Assembly (NCBI RefSeq): GCF_003316765.1
Contig: NZ_NIJF01000017.1
Location: forward strand, 62,001-126,000
Direction: 5' to 3'
DNA length: 64,000 nucleotides
DNA from: Bacillus sp. P14.5
GTDB lineage: Bacteria; Bacillota; Bacilli; Bacillales; Bacillaceae_B
Shown in pieces: positions 8,867 to 17,432 of this stretch (position 1 is the stretch's first letter; every line of letters begins with the position of its first letter). A model generated the notes under the pieces. It saw only the letters and a list, made by a program, of their open reading frames with translations. It was not told the origin of the DNA and ran no database searches. Made by a program: the position numbers and the translations under genes.

Positions 8867-9415
8867 TTATCGTGCGTTAGGAAAAATCCTTCTAGTCATT
8901 TCACCGAATTCCTCAAACAAACCTTCAACAGGTTTCCCGTTTTGAAGGTCGTCTCCATAGCCCCTCATTCTTTCAACAAAATCAGGGTTGGAAGAAACGT
9001 ACACGTTCTCAATGTTCTGCTCTGTATCTCTTACAGCTTTAGCAACCTTCTTCTCGACGTCTTTTGTTACTTCACCTTCAGAGTTATCTTCAAGCATGAC
9101 GGCAACAAAAGCATTGTTCTCTGTCATGATGACATTCGCCTGTTTGACTTCTTTAAGCTCATTCACTTTTTTAGCTGCCTTTTCAGACGACTCCATTCTT
9201 CCTTCGCCGTTATTCATGTTGTCGCCGGACATTCCATTATCTTTGTTATAGGGGCCATTCATATCATTGGCGTTATTTCCATTATTGTAGCCGACATTCT
9301 CAGGCTGGAGATTGTTATTATCTTCGCCTGCCTCGTTTCCTCCATTCGCCATGCCGCAGCCTGCCATCAGGAACAAACCGGCCAAAACCACTGTTAACCC
9401 TTTAAAACGTTTCAT
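8867..9415 (-). CDS. YhcN/YlaJ family sporulation lipoprotein
   Basis: 182 residues from the ATG at 9415, with GGAGGG eight bases upstream. MKRFKGLTVVLAGLFLMAGC is a lipoprotein signal peptide ending in a LMAGC lipobox, so it is anchored to the membrane by Cys20. A low-complexity Asn/Gly/Met spacer (about 25-75) precedes a conserved domain of about 100 residues (VNELKEVKQANVIMTENNAFVAV and following), the YhcN/YlaJ domain. Members are made in the forespore and sit at the inner spore membrane or cortex, where they aid germination. It stands alone here. Confidence 0.88.
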   Translation of the reverse strand: MKRFKGLTVVLAGLFLMAGCGMANGGNEAGEDNNNLQPENVGYNNGNNANDMNGPYNKDNGMSGDNMNNGEGRMESSEKAAKKVNELKEVKQANVIMTENNAFVAVMLEDNSEGEVTKDVEKKVAKAVRDTEQNIENVYVSSNPDFVERMRGYGDDLQNGKPVEGLFEEFGEMTRRIFPNAR

Positions 9416-9492
9416 GATTTTCCCTCCAAATCTAATATTGTTCAAGGATAGATTTTGCAGGAAAATGAAAAACTATGCATATTTTAAAAAAG

Positions 9493-10293
9493 TTATATAC
9501 TTCTGGCGGGGCTAGATTTCCCAAACCTATGTGGCGCTTGGTTCTTGTACCACTCCAAGCATAAAAGAAAAATGATGACCATATCGATCGCATCTCCGCC
9601 GTAATACATCAACAAGGCACCGGTCTCCGAGTCTCCCGCCGTTATCCCGGGAGGAGGATTTCCATAAAGAAACTTAGCTAGAATTCCATGACTCGCAAGG
9701 GCCAGGACCAGGACTACAGAACGATAATAAAAAGAAGCCTTGTGAGGCGCGGGATCAAAAGTAACCATGGAAACTGTAAAAAGGTATCCCGCGAGAAAAA
9801 TATGAATATGGATGAGAACAAGCAAAAACCCATTATGATGCATTGCCTGGTACAGGCCGGTCGTATATAAAATCCATAACCCGCCCATATTGAGCAGAGA
9901 AGCCGTAACAGGATCTGTCAGAAGCCTTGCGGGAGTGCTTTTTAATATAGATGAAAGACGCCTTGCCATTCTGACATTCAGTGTTCTCATAACCAGAGTA
10001 AGCGGAGCCGAGATAACAATGAGAAGAGGAGCTAGCATACCCAGCAGCAAGTGGGCCGCCATATGATAAGTAAAGCTGGAATGTGCGCGTTCAGCGATCG
10101 GCCCAATGACAGAGGCAGCAGCGCAGCTCAATCCGGCAATCCAAAAAAACATCCGATGAACCGGCCAGCGGCTGTACTTCATGTTGGACCGTTTAACCGC
10201 AAACACGTAAACTAGCATCACTGCAGTAATTGCCATCAAAGCAGCTAAGCTTCCAGCGCCCATGCCCCCATGATGGATATGTTCATTGGCCAT
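9493..10293 (-). CDS. CtaG-type cytochrome c oxidase assembly protein
   Basis: 266 residues with AAAGGAG before the ATG. About seven membrane segments and the conserved histidines of the caa3_CtaG family are visible: SFTYHMAAHLLLGMLAPLLIVISAP near residue 75 (shown in part), MHHNGFLLVLIHIHIFLAGY near 150, and ASHGILAKFLYG near 200. The family helps put copper into the caa3 oxidase. The start overlaps the end of the upstream DUF2243 gene by 11 bases, so the two are cotranslated. No oxidase subunit genes lie nearby, so this may be a stand-alone paralog of CtaG. Confidence 0.85.
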   Translation of the reverse strand: MANEHIHHGGMGAGSLAALMAITAVMLVYVFAVKRSNMKYSRWPVHRMFFWIAGLSCAAASVIGPIAERAHSSFTYHMAAHLLLGMLAPLLIVISAPLTLVMRTLNVRMARRLSSILKSTPARLLTDPVTASLLNMGGLWILYTTGLYQAMHHNGFLLVLIHIHIFLAGYLFTVSMVTFDPAPHKASFYYRSVVLVLALASHGILAKFLYGNPPPGITAGDSETGALLMYYGGDAIDMVIIFLLCLEWYKNQAPHRFGKSSPARSI

Positions 10294-10756
10294 TTGCCAG
10301 TTCTCCTTTCTTCTCTTTGTTTTCCTTCTGTGTCTTGGCTGTGATTATAATTCCCGCCAATAACAGGACAGCGGCGATGATGTTCCATACCCAGTCATAT
10401 ATCCACACGTTATCCACATAGCGGATTTGATGGATTCTCAAAACTTTATGGTGGATGGTTCCATCGTATAATTGAAAGCCGCCGCTTCCCAGGAGCATCC
10501 CGCCCCACCATCTCTTTAACCAGAATGTACCTTTGCGGCGAAGGTCGGCCAACATGAATAATCCAGCTATTGTCGCGAACCAGCTGAAGGCATGAAACAA
10601 TCCATCAGAAACAAGCCCCATGGCGGTAGTCGATTTATCGTAAAAGTGGTGCCAGTGAAGAAGCTGGTGAAATACCGTCTCATCCACAAACGCAGCCAGC
10701 CCCAAGCCAAAGAAGATCCCCGATATCAGGTTTCGAGATAAATTAGTCCGTTTCAT
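10283..10756 (-). CDS. DUF2243 family membrane protein
   Basis: 157 residues from the ATG at 10756 (GGAGGG seven bases before it). Four membrane segments, with the family's conserved acidic and histidine residues: FVDETVFHQLLHWHHFYD in helix 1, DGLFHAFSW in helix 2 and GGFQLYDGTIHHKVLRIHQIR (split here as GGFQLYDGTIHH and KVLRIHQIR) after helix 3. The histidine-rich pattern suggests metal or heme contact, and the overlap with the CtaG-type gene suggests a shared job in respiratory-complex assembly. That role is inferred from context; the family has no assigned function that I know of. Confidence 0.88.
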   Translation of the reverse strand: MKRTNLSRNLISGIFFGLGLAAFVDETVFHQLLHWHHFYDKSTTAMGLVSDGLFHAFSWFATIAGLFMLADLRRKGTFWLKRWWGGMLLGSGGFQLYDGTIHHKVLRIHQIRYVDNVWIYDWVWNIIAAVLLLAGIIITAKTQKENKEKKGELANGQ

Positions 10757-10852
10757 AAATACTCCCTCCAAAAGTTATCTTTTTACAGTTTGTCCAACAT
10801 AAAAGGAATTTAAAGGCTGGCATCACCCTAAATGTTATAATTTACAGAATAA

Positions 10853-10870
10853 TTACCTTATTTATGGTAA
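10853..10870. promoter_or_regulatory. Small palindrome near a promoter-like region
   Basis: TTACC and GGTAA flank an 8-base TA-rich core, 68 bases before the 46-residue protein start. TAAAAT just after it could be a -10 box. It may be an operator for that gene or for the divergent DUF2243/CtaG pair. Confidence 0.3.
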
Positions 10871-10937
10871 AATAAACACAATTACATCAACTGAAACAGA
10901 AGTTCATCCGTAGGAAACCTAAAAGGAGGACTGACCC

Positions 10938-11078
10938 ATGTTATGGTGGACATTTGGATTGATATTGTTCTTTTCAATCATCGCTAATTTATTGCGGCCG
11001 AGGAAGACGTTTGACGATAAGGAAAATGTGATCCAGGAAGAGGAACGGGCAAAAGCCCAGAGTTGGTTTGGGGGCTAA
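10938..11078 (+). CDS. 46-residue single-pass membrane protein
   Basis: AAAGGAGG lies eight bases before the ATG. One membrane helix (LWWTFGLILFFSIIANLL) is followed by a charged tail (RPRKTFDDKENVIQEEERAKAQ) ending WFGG. It is divergent from the DUF2243/CtaG pair and followed by a strong terminator. I do not recognise the family. The good ribosome site, the terminator and the sensible topology argue that it is real. Confidence 0.7.
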   Translation: MLWWTFGLILFFSIIANLLRPRKTFDDKENVIQEEERAKAQSWFGG

Positions 11079-11157
11079 GCTTTTCCATGAAAATTGAAAT
11101 TGCTTGGACTATAAAATTGAGGCTTTTTGATTGAATGTCTATGTGGAGAAAAGCCCA

Positions 11158-11200
11158 AAAATAGACGCAAATCCCTCCATGGAGACTTGCGTCTATTTGT
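11158..11200. terminator. Bidirectional terminator
   Basis: AAATAGACGCAA and TTGCGTCTATTT form a perfect stem between the small membrane protein and the convergent reductase gene. Confidence 0.85.
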
Positions 11201-11249
11201 TTGCTATCTTATTAATTTTTTAAAATCTGGTGGCATCAGGAAAGCCATC

Positions 11250-11801
11250 CTAAAGAAACTCTGCGTCCCTGAACTGCTTATTCCATCGTTCTGCTTTTTT
11301 CAAGGAAGGAAGGTCGTTCAATATGTCGCCCGGCCTTACTCCGGCACCAATCAGGTAATCCGTAAATTCCATATGAACAAATTCAAAAATATAATTGAAC
11401 TGCTGTACCAAAGGCAGTCCTTTAATATTTGCGCTGCTTCCGCCAGTTATGACAACATATGCTTTTTTCTTTGCCAGCTCTTCCTTAAGATTAAAACGCT
11501 CATCGCGAAGGTACTGGGACCACCTATCAAAAAAGTTCTTCATCGGACCGCTCATTCCATACCAATAAAGGGGAGTGGCAAACAGCAGGACGTCATGCTC
11601 CAACATCAAATGAACCAATTCTTCATAATCATCCTTTACCGGAGAGAAGCCTTCTTCTGTATGTCTCATATCGGTGATCGGCTGTATATTTTTATCTGCT
11701 AAAGATACGATTGTATGATCGGTTCCCTCCAGAATCTTGTTTGCCAGGTACTCCGAATTGCCGTTCTTCCTGGTGCTCCCCAACAAAGCTAAAGTCTTCA
11801 T
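11250..11801 (-). CDS. NADPH-dependent FMN reductase / flavodoxin-like oxidoreductase (YwqN-like)
   Basis: 183 residues. Two ATGs lie six bases apart; the inner one (11801) has the better distance from AGAGGAG. The fold is NADPH-dependent FMN reductase: GSTRKNGNSEYL is the phosphate-binding loop for FMN, and ATPLYWYGMSGPMKNFFDRWSQ is the second flavin contact typical of YwqN-like enzymes. It likely reduces quinones, azo compounds or free flavin with NAD(P)H in the cytosol. It is a single gene sharing a terminator with the convergent small membrane protein. Confidence 0.85.
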   Translation of the reverse strand: MKTLALLGSTRKNGNSEYLANKILEGTDHTIVSLADKNIQPITDMRHTEEGFSPVKDDYEELVHLMLEHDVLLFATPLYWYGMSGPMKNFFDRWSQYLRDERFNLKEELAKKKAYVVITGGSSANIKGLPLVQQFNYIFEFVHMEFTDYLIGAGVRPGDILNDLPSLKKAERWNKQFRDAEFL

Positions 11802-11895
11802 CAGCATACACTCCTCTTTCTGCTCTTATGTAGTATATTTCAAAAAGCCCATTCTGTTTCCAATAGTTCGGGATACTTTTTAAAAATAACATAGT

Positions 11896-12010
11896 CTATC
11901 CGCCAGTTCCTGATAGTAGGCGGAGTCGTGCACCTGGAGCGGAAATCCTTTCTTTATACTCAGACACATTCTTTTGAAAAGAGCTTTTTATAAGGTTTTG
12001 TCCCAGCCTC
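11896..12010 (-). repeat. Internally deleted copy of the 24776-25131 element
   Basis: Read on the minus strand, 11920-12010 matches 24776-24866 with about one difference in 91 bases, starting from GAGGCTGGGACAAAA. The remaining left part matches 24965-24982. The GC-rich hairpin core and the far terminal repeat are missing. Confidence 0.85.
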
Positions 12011-12078
12011 TTTAAGATTTCTGAGAGTTTAATGTCTGCGCGGGGCAGAAATTTTAAAAATGCCAATGAACTTCTGTT

Positions 12079-13185
12079 TTACAGCAATTCCTCGGCATTC
12101 AATCCAGCCAGTGAGTCGATGACAAACCGGCCGTCTTTGCTGATGAGCACATCGTCAAAAAAGATTTCCCCGCCGCCAAATTCCGGCTTCATCATTAAGA
12201 CGATATCCCAATGGATGGAGGACTTATTTCCATTATCGGCTGCATCATATGCTTCACCAAGAGCAAGGTGGAGGCTTCCGTTGATTTTTTCATCAAAACC
12301 GATGTCATTCATGATCTGGTTGATATGGGGATTGATCCCCAGTGCGAATTCCCCGATGAACCTGGCTCCCTCATCTGAATCGAGAAGTTCGATCAGTTTC
12401 TTGTTATTATCACTCTCGCAGTCAGTGATTTTGCCGTTCTCGAAGGTTAGCCTGATATTAGAAAATGTTTGTCCAGCATAGTTGGATTTAGTATTGAATG
12501 TTATTTGGCCATTTACAGAATCCTTGACAGGGGCTGTAAAGACTTCCCCGTCTGGAAGATTAATCTTGCCGTCACATTTGATGGCTGGTATATCCTTTAT
12601 GGAAAAGGAAAGGTCTGTGCCGGGTGCTAAAATCCTTACTTTTTCTGTATCGTTCATCAGCTTGACTAGCGGATCCATTGCAGTGGACATTTTACTGTAA
12701 TCCATTGTGCAGGTTTCGTAAAGAAAATCGGTGTAGGCTTCCGTACTCATCTCTGCCAGCTGGGCGTATGCTTTAGTGGGGATATTGAACAGCACCCACT
12801 TCTTTTTTAATTGTTCATCGCTGACAGGCTTATAGGCCTGGCGGTAAATATTCTTTTTTTCAGAAGGGATATCAGCGAACTCAGAGATATTATTTTCCCC
12901 TAAAATAAGGATGACAGCATCCATTTCTTTCATCTGCCCCAGCTTAAGTTCAGCATCCGCCTCAAATTGTTCCTTGGTTCCGGAGAGCATCATCTTGCGG
13001 TTGATTCTATAATCAGTTTGTTCGAAAAAAACCTGTCCGCCTGCTTTGAAAATTTCATCCATGAAAGGAGCAATAAAATCGTACTCGCTGACATCCAGAG
13101 CCTCAATCAGTACTTTCTGCCCCTCTTGGACATTAAGGGAGTACCGGACAACTGTTTTTGCGAGAGTATGTATCCTTGAGTCCAT
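12079..13185 (-). CDS. ampS: M29 family aminopeptidase
   Basis: 368 residues from an ATG behind GGGGG, close to the usual 370-410 of the thermophilic aminopeptidase (M29/AmpS) family. The C-terminal half holds the metal site: EGARFIGEFALGINP, then GSLHLALGEAYD, then SSIHWDIVLMMKPE, giving the expected Glu, His and His-x-Asp ligands. It removes N-terminal residues from peptides in the cytosol with two Co or Zn ions. The N-terminal domain (TLAKTVVRYSLNVQEGQKVLIEA, shown in parts) is typical. It appears monocistronic. Confidence 0.92.
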   Translation of the reverse strand: MDSRIHTLAKTVVRYSLNVQEGQKVLIEALDVSEYDFIAPFMDEIFKAGGQVFFEQTDYRINRKMMLSGTKEQFEADAELKLGQMKEMDAVILILGENNISEFADIPSEKKNIYRQAYKPVSDEQLKKKWVLFNIPTKAYAQLAEMSTEAYTDFLYETCTMDYSKMSTAMDPLVKLMNDTEKVRILAPGTDLSFSIKDIPAIKCDGKINLPDGEVFTAPVKDSVNGQITFNTKSNYAGQTFSNIRLTFENGKITDCESDNNKKLIELLDSDEGARFIGEFALGINPHINQIMNDIGFDEKINGSLHLALGEAYDAADNGNKSSIHWDIVLMMKPEFGGGEIFFDDVLISKDGRFVIDSLAGLNAEELL

Positions 13186-13390
13186 TTTTCTAACCCCCTT
13201 GAATGAATAAACAGAACACCCGCTTTAGAGCTGGATGTCTGTCGAAAGTAATTGTGATCTTCTTCAATTCTAGCATATGAACTCATAAGGAATATATATT
13301 TTATTAATACTCTGTTATTACGTTAGACGAAGAAAAGCAGAGGCGGTCGATCTTGCCTCAGGGATTATAAAAGGGAGTGTGGTAAGGGGT

Positions 13391-13792
13391 TTAACGAAGC
13401 CATTTAACTGTATCGATTTTTGTACCTTCTTCTGAAGAAGAACTTATAGTGAACTCGTCCATGATTCTCCTTACACCAGGAAGACCTGCACCCAAGCCGC
13501 CGGAAGTGGAGTATCCGATTTCCATCACTTTTTGAATATCAATGATTCCTGGCCCTGAATCAGCAGCATAGATCCTGATTCCGGTTCGCGTACAATTTTG
13601 ATGCTTATAGAGGATGATCTGCCCCTGGTTGGCATATAAATAGAGGTTTCTGGCCAATTCGCTGACAACCGTGATAATCCTTGTCTGATCAACTGTGCTG
13701 AAACCAAATTCTTTTGCAAAGCTCCGCGCAAAATTTCTGGCTGCCGCAATATCTTTTACATCCATGATAACTATCGTTGCCAACGCTTCCAT
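13391..13792 (-). CDS. RsbT-like GHKL serine/threonine kinase (anti-sigma regulatory factor family)
   Basis: 133 residues, the same length as RsbT, with AGGAGG before the ATG. The ATP site is complete: N-box TVVSELARNLYLYA, G1 box ADSGPGI, and G2 box GLGAGLPGVRR. Proteins of this kind phosphorylate STAS-domain antagonists or switch phosphatases such as RsbU. The gene is alone, without rsbR, rsbS or rsbU partners, so it is likely a paralog with a different partner. It is divergent from the XRE-PAS gene at 14021, 228 bases apart, with that gene's operator-like palindrome in the gap. Confidence 0.88.
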   Translation of the reverse strand: MEALATIVIMDVKDIAAARNFARSFAKEFGFSTVDQTRIITVVSELARNLYLYANQGQIILYKHQNCTRTGIRIYAADSGPGIIDIQKVMEIGYSTSGGLGAGLPGVRRIMDEFTISSSSEEGTKIDTVKWLR

Positions 13793-13957
13793 TTTATCCC
13801 TCCTAAGTATAAATCAAATGATTGAGTCAATGAGCTTTTGGAAACCACAGTGTAAAAAGGGATAAACTACTATTTTTTGGTGAAAAGAGTCGTATTGTGT
13901 GAGCACGAACAGTATATTAAACTAAGGTTAACATAAGGAATCTTCCATTAAACCTAT

Positions 13958-13973
13958 GTAGCAAACTAGCCAC
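13958..13973. promoter_or_regulatory. GTAGC-N6-GCCAC palindrome upstream of XRE-PAS gene 1
   Basis: It differs by one base from the two perfect GTGGC-N6-GCCAC sites upstream of the paralogous gene at 22905 and lies 48 bases before the start codon. It is a probable autoregulatory operator. Confidence 0.55.
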
Positions 13974-14020
13974 TTTCTAAATGTGTCTTTTTTGGAGAAA
14001 GTTTTAGTGGGGTGAGCAAA

Positions 14021-14551
14021 ATGAGAGAATGGCTCAAACAATTAAGAGAAGCGAAGGGGCTGACCCAGGAAAAAGTGGCCTCTGAATCATACATCAACAG
14101 AGCTTATTATTCTCAAATAGAGAATGGGGTACGCAACCCAAGCTTTGAAGTGGCTGCCAAAATAGCCGAAACGTTCGATATTGACCCCTCCCGTTTTTTC
14201 ATCGCAAAAGGAAGCGAACCGTTTGGACTGGCTTTGAGAAACGCACCGGTCATCATAGCTCACTGTGACCTGAACCTCAGGTATACGTGGTTTCATCATC
14301 CTCATGCTGCTTTCTCATCAGAAGTAGCTATAGGCAAAACAGATGAAGAACTTGGCTTGGCAAAGGGCATTGAAGAGCTTATCGAGTTAAAGAGGCTCAT
14401 CATCAAGGAAGGCCGTCCCCTGAAGAGAACCATCGTTTTCGAGCAGCCGAACGGTGAAAGGACCTATGTTGTATTCGGTGAACCATTACATAATGGAAGA
14501 GAAGAAATTAACGGGGTGGTTACCGTTTCCATGGATATTACATCTGAATAG
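14021..14551 (+). CDS. XRE-family HTH regulator with C-terminal PAS-like sensor (paralog 1)
   Basis: 176 residues from the ATG at 14021; GGGGTGAG is four bases upstream, and a GTG nine bases earlier overlaps that site. Residues 1-60 are an XRE helix-turn-helix (LREAKGLTQEKVASES, then YYSQIENGVRNPSFEVAAKIA). The rest (APVIIAHCDLNLRYTWFHHP, then AIGKTDEELG, then GVVTVSMDIT) reads as a PAS fold like those preceding histidine kinases, where the D-x-x-LRYTW phrase is characteristic. A ligand-sensing repressor is likely. It is clearly paralogous to the gene at 22905 and divergent from an RsbT-like kinase. Confidence 0.85.
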   Translation: MREWLKQLREAKGLTQEKVASESYINRAYYSQIENGVRNPSFEVAAKIAETFDIDPSRFFIAKGSEPFGLALRNAPVIIAHCDLNLRYTWFHHPHAAFSSEVAIGKTDEELGLAKGIEELIELKRLIIKEGRPLKRTIVFEQPNGERTYVVFGEPLHNGREEINGVVTVSMDITSE

Positions 14552-14589
14552 GAAGTGTGCCTGACGTTTTCCTGGAACCCCTGCATATA

Positions 14590-14638
14590 AAGCTTGTACT
14601 CAGAGATCATTAGCTGAACTCTAAGTACAAGCTTTTTT
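14590..14638 (+). terminator. Terminator of XRE-PAS gene 1
   Basis: AAGCTTGTACT and AGTACAAGCTT pair perfectly and are followed by TTTTT. Confidence 0.85.
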
Positions 14639-15055
14639 GTGTTGGGATTGAGTTAAAGGGGGGAGGGGGGCAGGGGGATCTTAGCTGCAGGCGTCCAGGA
14701 GTCCGTTTTACGATGTTAGGTGTCCTTCGAGCGCGGTTTGAGTGACCCGAAAAGTCTGTTTTTCATAGTTAGGTTTCCTTCGTGGCCCGTGTAATATTAT
14801 CCCGCTTCTTAAGCATTTCCCTTTTAATTGAGGAAGCTCTTTTCTTTCTTGATTGCATGAATATTTCGGATGAAATGTGGAGTCACCTTACTGAATCTTA
14901 ATACCCAGCAACAATCTTTGCGAAAGGCTATTTTATCCTCATCCACCATTTTCGTAGAAGGAGCGGAAATCCATTACTTTTAAGACAGCAACATTTTTTT
15001 GCGGAAACAGCTTTGCGAAAAGAAGCTGCTATAAAAATCTAAACATGAAGAAAAG
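14639..15055. other. Intergenic region without a gene
   Basis: No gene seen in 417 bases. Around 14955-14985 there is a short piece of the dispersed R1 repeat (GGAGCGGAAATCCATTAC), followed by sequence like that beside other R1 copies (TTTGCGAAAA). Confidence 0.6.
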
Positions 15056-15086
15056 AGAAAAAAACCCCGATGCAGCAGCAGCGGGG
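15056..15086 (-). terminator. Terminator of the 55-residue protein gene
   Basis: On the minus strand CCCCG and CGGGG flank a CTG-rich loop and are followed by seven T. Confidence 0.8.
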
Positions 15087-15097
15087 ATGTTTGTCTC

Positions 15098-15265
15098 TTA
15101 TTGTTTAACCAATTCTTCTTCAAAGAAGAAAGTAGTGGGATACTCTTTTACGATGTATGAGTATCTTTTCATGTTTTTAACATATTGTGATTTGATGATG
15201 GTGACAGATTCATTAGATGATTTAATGTTGACTTCATCCCCTACGTTGAATAGACATTTACCCAT
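15098..15265 (-). CDS. 55-residue conserved-looking small protein
   Basis: Starts at the ATG at 15265 with AAAGGATGAG upstream and ends just before a strong terminator. Sequence MGKCLFNVGDEVNIK, then SVTIIKSQYVKNMKRYSYIVKEY, is rich in beta-strand pattern and looks like a small SH3/KOW-like barrel (V-G-D-E-V motif). I do not recognise a named family. A plus-strand open frame over the same bases is antisense to it and lacks a ribosome site. Confidence 0.75.
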   Translation of the reverse strand: MGKCLFNVGDEVNIKSSNESVTIIKSQYVKNMKRYSYIVKEYPTTFFFEEELVKQ

Positions 15266-15399
15266 GATCTCATCCTTTCGTGTTTATTGGTATTGATAGC
15301 CATTGGCAAGTTTACTGTTGAAAATCGATAAGAGGAGAAATAAAGAAGGCAAGCCGATTATGCTTGCCTCTGTCTATTCTGTGGTGCATCAAATGAAGA

Positions 15400-15843
15400 T
15401 TAACCGCGTCTTCCGCCTCTGCCGCCGCGTTTCGTTTCCGTATTGCGCTTCAGTGACGTAAGATTTTCTTCGCTGGATTTGAGGAATTTAGCCATTTTAT
15501 CTTCGAAAGATTCTTTAGGCTTGAAGTTTCCTTTTGAGCGGAAATCTTTATTTGGTCTGCCGTCTCTTCCTTGGCGCGGAGGTCGTTTAGTGAAAGTTGA
15601 TCCTTCTGGTTTATCCACCGCTTTTTTGATTGACAAGGCAATTTTGCCCGCATTCTCACTAATTACCTTAACCTCAACTTCATCGCCTACTTTAAGATGA
15701 TCGTTAACATCTTTAACATAGCTGTCCGCCACCTCACTGATATGCACGAGACCGGTTGAGCCTTCGGGTAATTCCACGAATGCCCCAAAATTAGTGATAC
15801 CAGTTACTTTACCTTTAACCTTGCTGCCTATTTCGATTGCCAA
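15400..15843 (-). CDS. yabR: S1 domain RNA-binding protein YabR
   Basis: 147 residues from a TTG start with AAGGGGG nine bases upstream; no better ATG exists. Residues 1-75 are an S1 domain (GSKVKGKVTGITNFGAFVEL, then GLVHISEVADSYVKDVNDHLKVGDEV). A basic, Arg/Gly-rich tail ends RGGRGGRRG, and the phrase SFEDKMAKFLK precedes it, both as in B. subtilis YabR. In B. subtilis yabR lies beside divIC; here it is isolated. It probably binds RNA and ribosomes. The strong initial ribosome site with a weak start codon may limit output. Confidence 0.9.
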   Translation of the reverse strand: MAIEIGSKVKGKVTGITNFGAFVELPEGSTGLVHISEVADSYVKDVNDHLKVGDEVEVKVISENAGKIALSIKKAVDKPEGSTFTKRPPRQGRDGRPNKDFRSKGNFKPKESFEDKMAKFLKSSEENLTSLKRNTETKRGGRGGRRG

Positions 15844-16481
15844 AAAAAGTTCCCCCTTAATAATTGTAACAACACTTTATTATAACAAATATATCACATA
15901 ATATCTAATGGTGTTTCATGGCTATGTGATTAGATGGTGAAATTTTTAGCCTTCCCCCGATTGGCCAGCCGCTTAGAGCAGGCTGAGATTATGATTAACA
16001 CTTATTTACCAGGGACCTCTATATAAGGAGGAAGATTCCATTTAAGCCACAAGCTTTACTGGATTGGGAAGGACCGAAAACTTTGGATGTATTGTAACCT
16101 GTCTGAGAATAATTGGGCAATAAAGATATTATCGACTGACATGGTGTGAAATTCTATTGGCACACAAGGGGAATAGGGACTTACAGGTCTGATCAAGTTT
16201 TGAAATTGTTGACGTGGTGCTTGAACTGAATCCGATTCGGTCTGTGAGATAACCTGGACGGCTCCGTTAATTATGAGGTTAGGGGAGAAAGGGAATCTAT
16301 GTTAAGAAGAAAGTTGGATTATCCAACCAAGGAACTATTTGTAAAAATAGTGATAATTATTTTCAATTAGACATTGACAATGATTATCAATTAGAAGTAT
16401 TATAGGTTTGGGTTAAATGATAATGATTTTCAATATCAGTATCAGGTATCCCAAATTCAATGAAAGTTTCGGGGATTTACC
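15844..16481. other. Long intergenic region ending in the ycl promoter
   Basis: From 15950 to 16340 I see no gene and no clear repeat; short stretches have gene-like composition but no open frame with a ribosome site. From 16351 on it carries the Fur sites and promoter listed separately. Confidence 0.6.
16351..16432 (+). promoter_or_regulatory. Fur-regulated promoter of the ycl operon (three Fur boxes)
   Basis: Three 7-1-7 Fur sites are visible: TGATAATTATTTTCA (16351-16365), TGACAATGATTATCA (16375-16389) and TGATAATGATTTTCA (16418-16432). A promoter TTGACA (16374-16379), 18 bases, TATTAT (16398-16403) overlaps the second. Fur with iron would block polymerase directly and, with three sites, tightly. 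Confidence 0.88.
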
Positions 16482-17432
16482 ATGAAACAGAGATACCTTC
16501 TGACTGCACTCATCTTGCTGTCGCTTCTGTCATTATTTATAGGAGTGAGCAGCATAACGCCAATGGATTTGCTGGATATCCATTCTGAAGAAACACAAAT
16601 ATTCCTCATCAGCAGGCTGCCAAGATTGGCTGCAATCATTCTTGCGGGAGCCGGGATGAGTATTGCTGGATTGATCATGCAAAGCTTGAGCAGGAATAAA
16701 TTTGTTTCACCGACAACGGCCGGGACGCTGGATGCCACACGACTAGGTATTCTGGTTTCAATGATCTTGTTCGTGAATGCTTCCATGATTGAGAAGATGA
16801 TCGTCGCTTTTGTATTTGCGCTTGCCGGCACATTTTTATTTATGCAAATACTTGACCGGATCAAATTCAAGGATGCCGTTTTTATTCCGCTTGTAGGGCT
16901 GATGTTTGGGAATATCCTTTCCTCCATAACGACATTCTTTGCTTACAAATCCAATGTGATTCAGAACATGGCAGCATGGCTTCAAGGAGATTTCTCGCTG
17001 ATAATGAAGGGCCGGTATGAACTGCTATACATAAGTATCCCCATTATGATCATTGCTTATTTCTATGCTAACCGGTTTACCGTCGCGGGTATGGGAGAGG
17101 ATTTTTCAAAGAATCTGGGTGTGGGCTACCGAAGTGTCGTGAATTCGGGTCTTGTCCTGGTGGCTCTCATCACAGTATCCGTGGTTCTTACGGTAGGGAT
17201 GATTCCGTTCGTCGGATTGATCATACCGAATATCGTCTCCATCTATAAGGGAGACCACTTACAGAGGACATTGCCGCATACAGCCATGCTGGGAGCGGTC
17301 TTCCTGCTCGTCTGCGACATATTGGGCCGTATCATCATCTTTCCATATGAAATCACGATCAGTTTAATGGTCGGGGTGATTGGAAGCGCCATCTTCCTGT
17401 TCTTGTTATTTAGGAGGAAGGCATATGCGTAA
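16482..17432 (+). CDS. yclN: Petrobactin-type siderophore ABC permease YclN
   Basis: 316 residues, FecCD permease family, about nine or ten membrane helices. The family phrases RLPRLAAIILAGAGMSIAGLIMQ and VGMIPFVGLIIPNIVS (the ATPase-contact loop) are both present. Sequence and gene order match B. subtilis yclNOPQ, which imports petrobactin and related catecholates. It is the first gene of the operon behind a triple Fur-box promoter; yclO overlaps its end by 8 bases. It forms the channel with YclO. Confidence 0.92.
   Translation: MKQRYLLTALILLSLLSLFIGVSSITPMDLLDIHSEETQIFLISRLPRLAAIILAGAGMSIAGLIMQSLSRNKFVSPTTAGTLDATRLGILVSMILFVNASMIEKMIVAFVFALAGTFLFMQILDRIKFKDAVFIPLVGLMFGNILSSITTFFAYKSNVIQNMAAWLQGDFSLIMKGRYELLYISIPIMIIAYFYANRFTVAGMGEDFSKNLGVGYRSVVNSGLVLVALITVSVVLTVGMIPFVGLIIPNIVSIYKGDHLQRTLPHTAMLGAVFLLVCDILGRIIIFPYEITISLMVGVIGSAIFLFLLFRRKAYA

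Noticed and set aside
15045-15296. 83-codon plus-strand open frame
   Set aside because: Antisense to the 55-residue minus-strand gene, which has the ribosome site and terminator.
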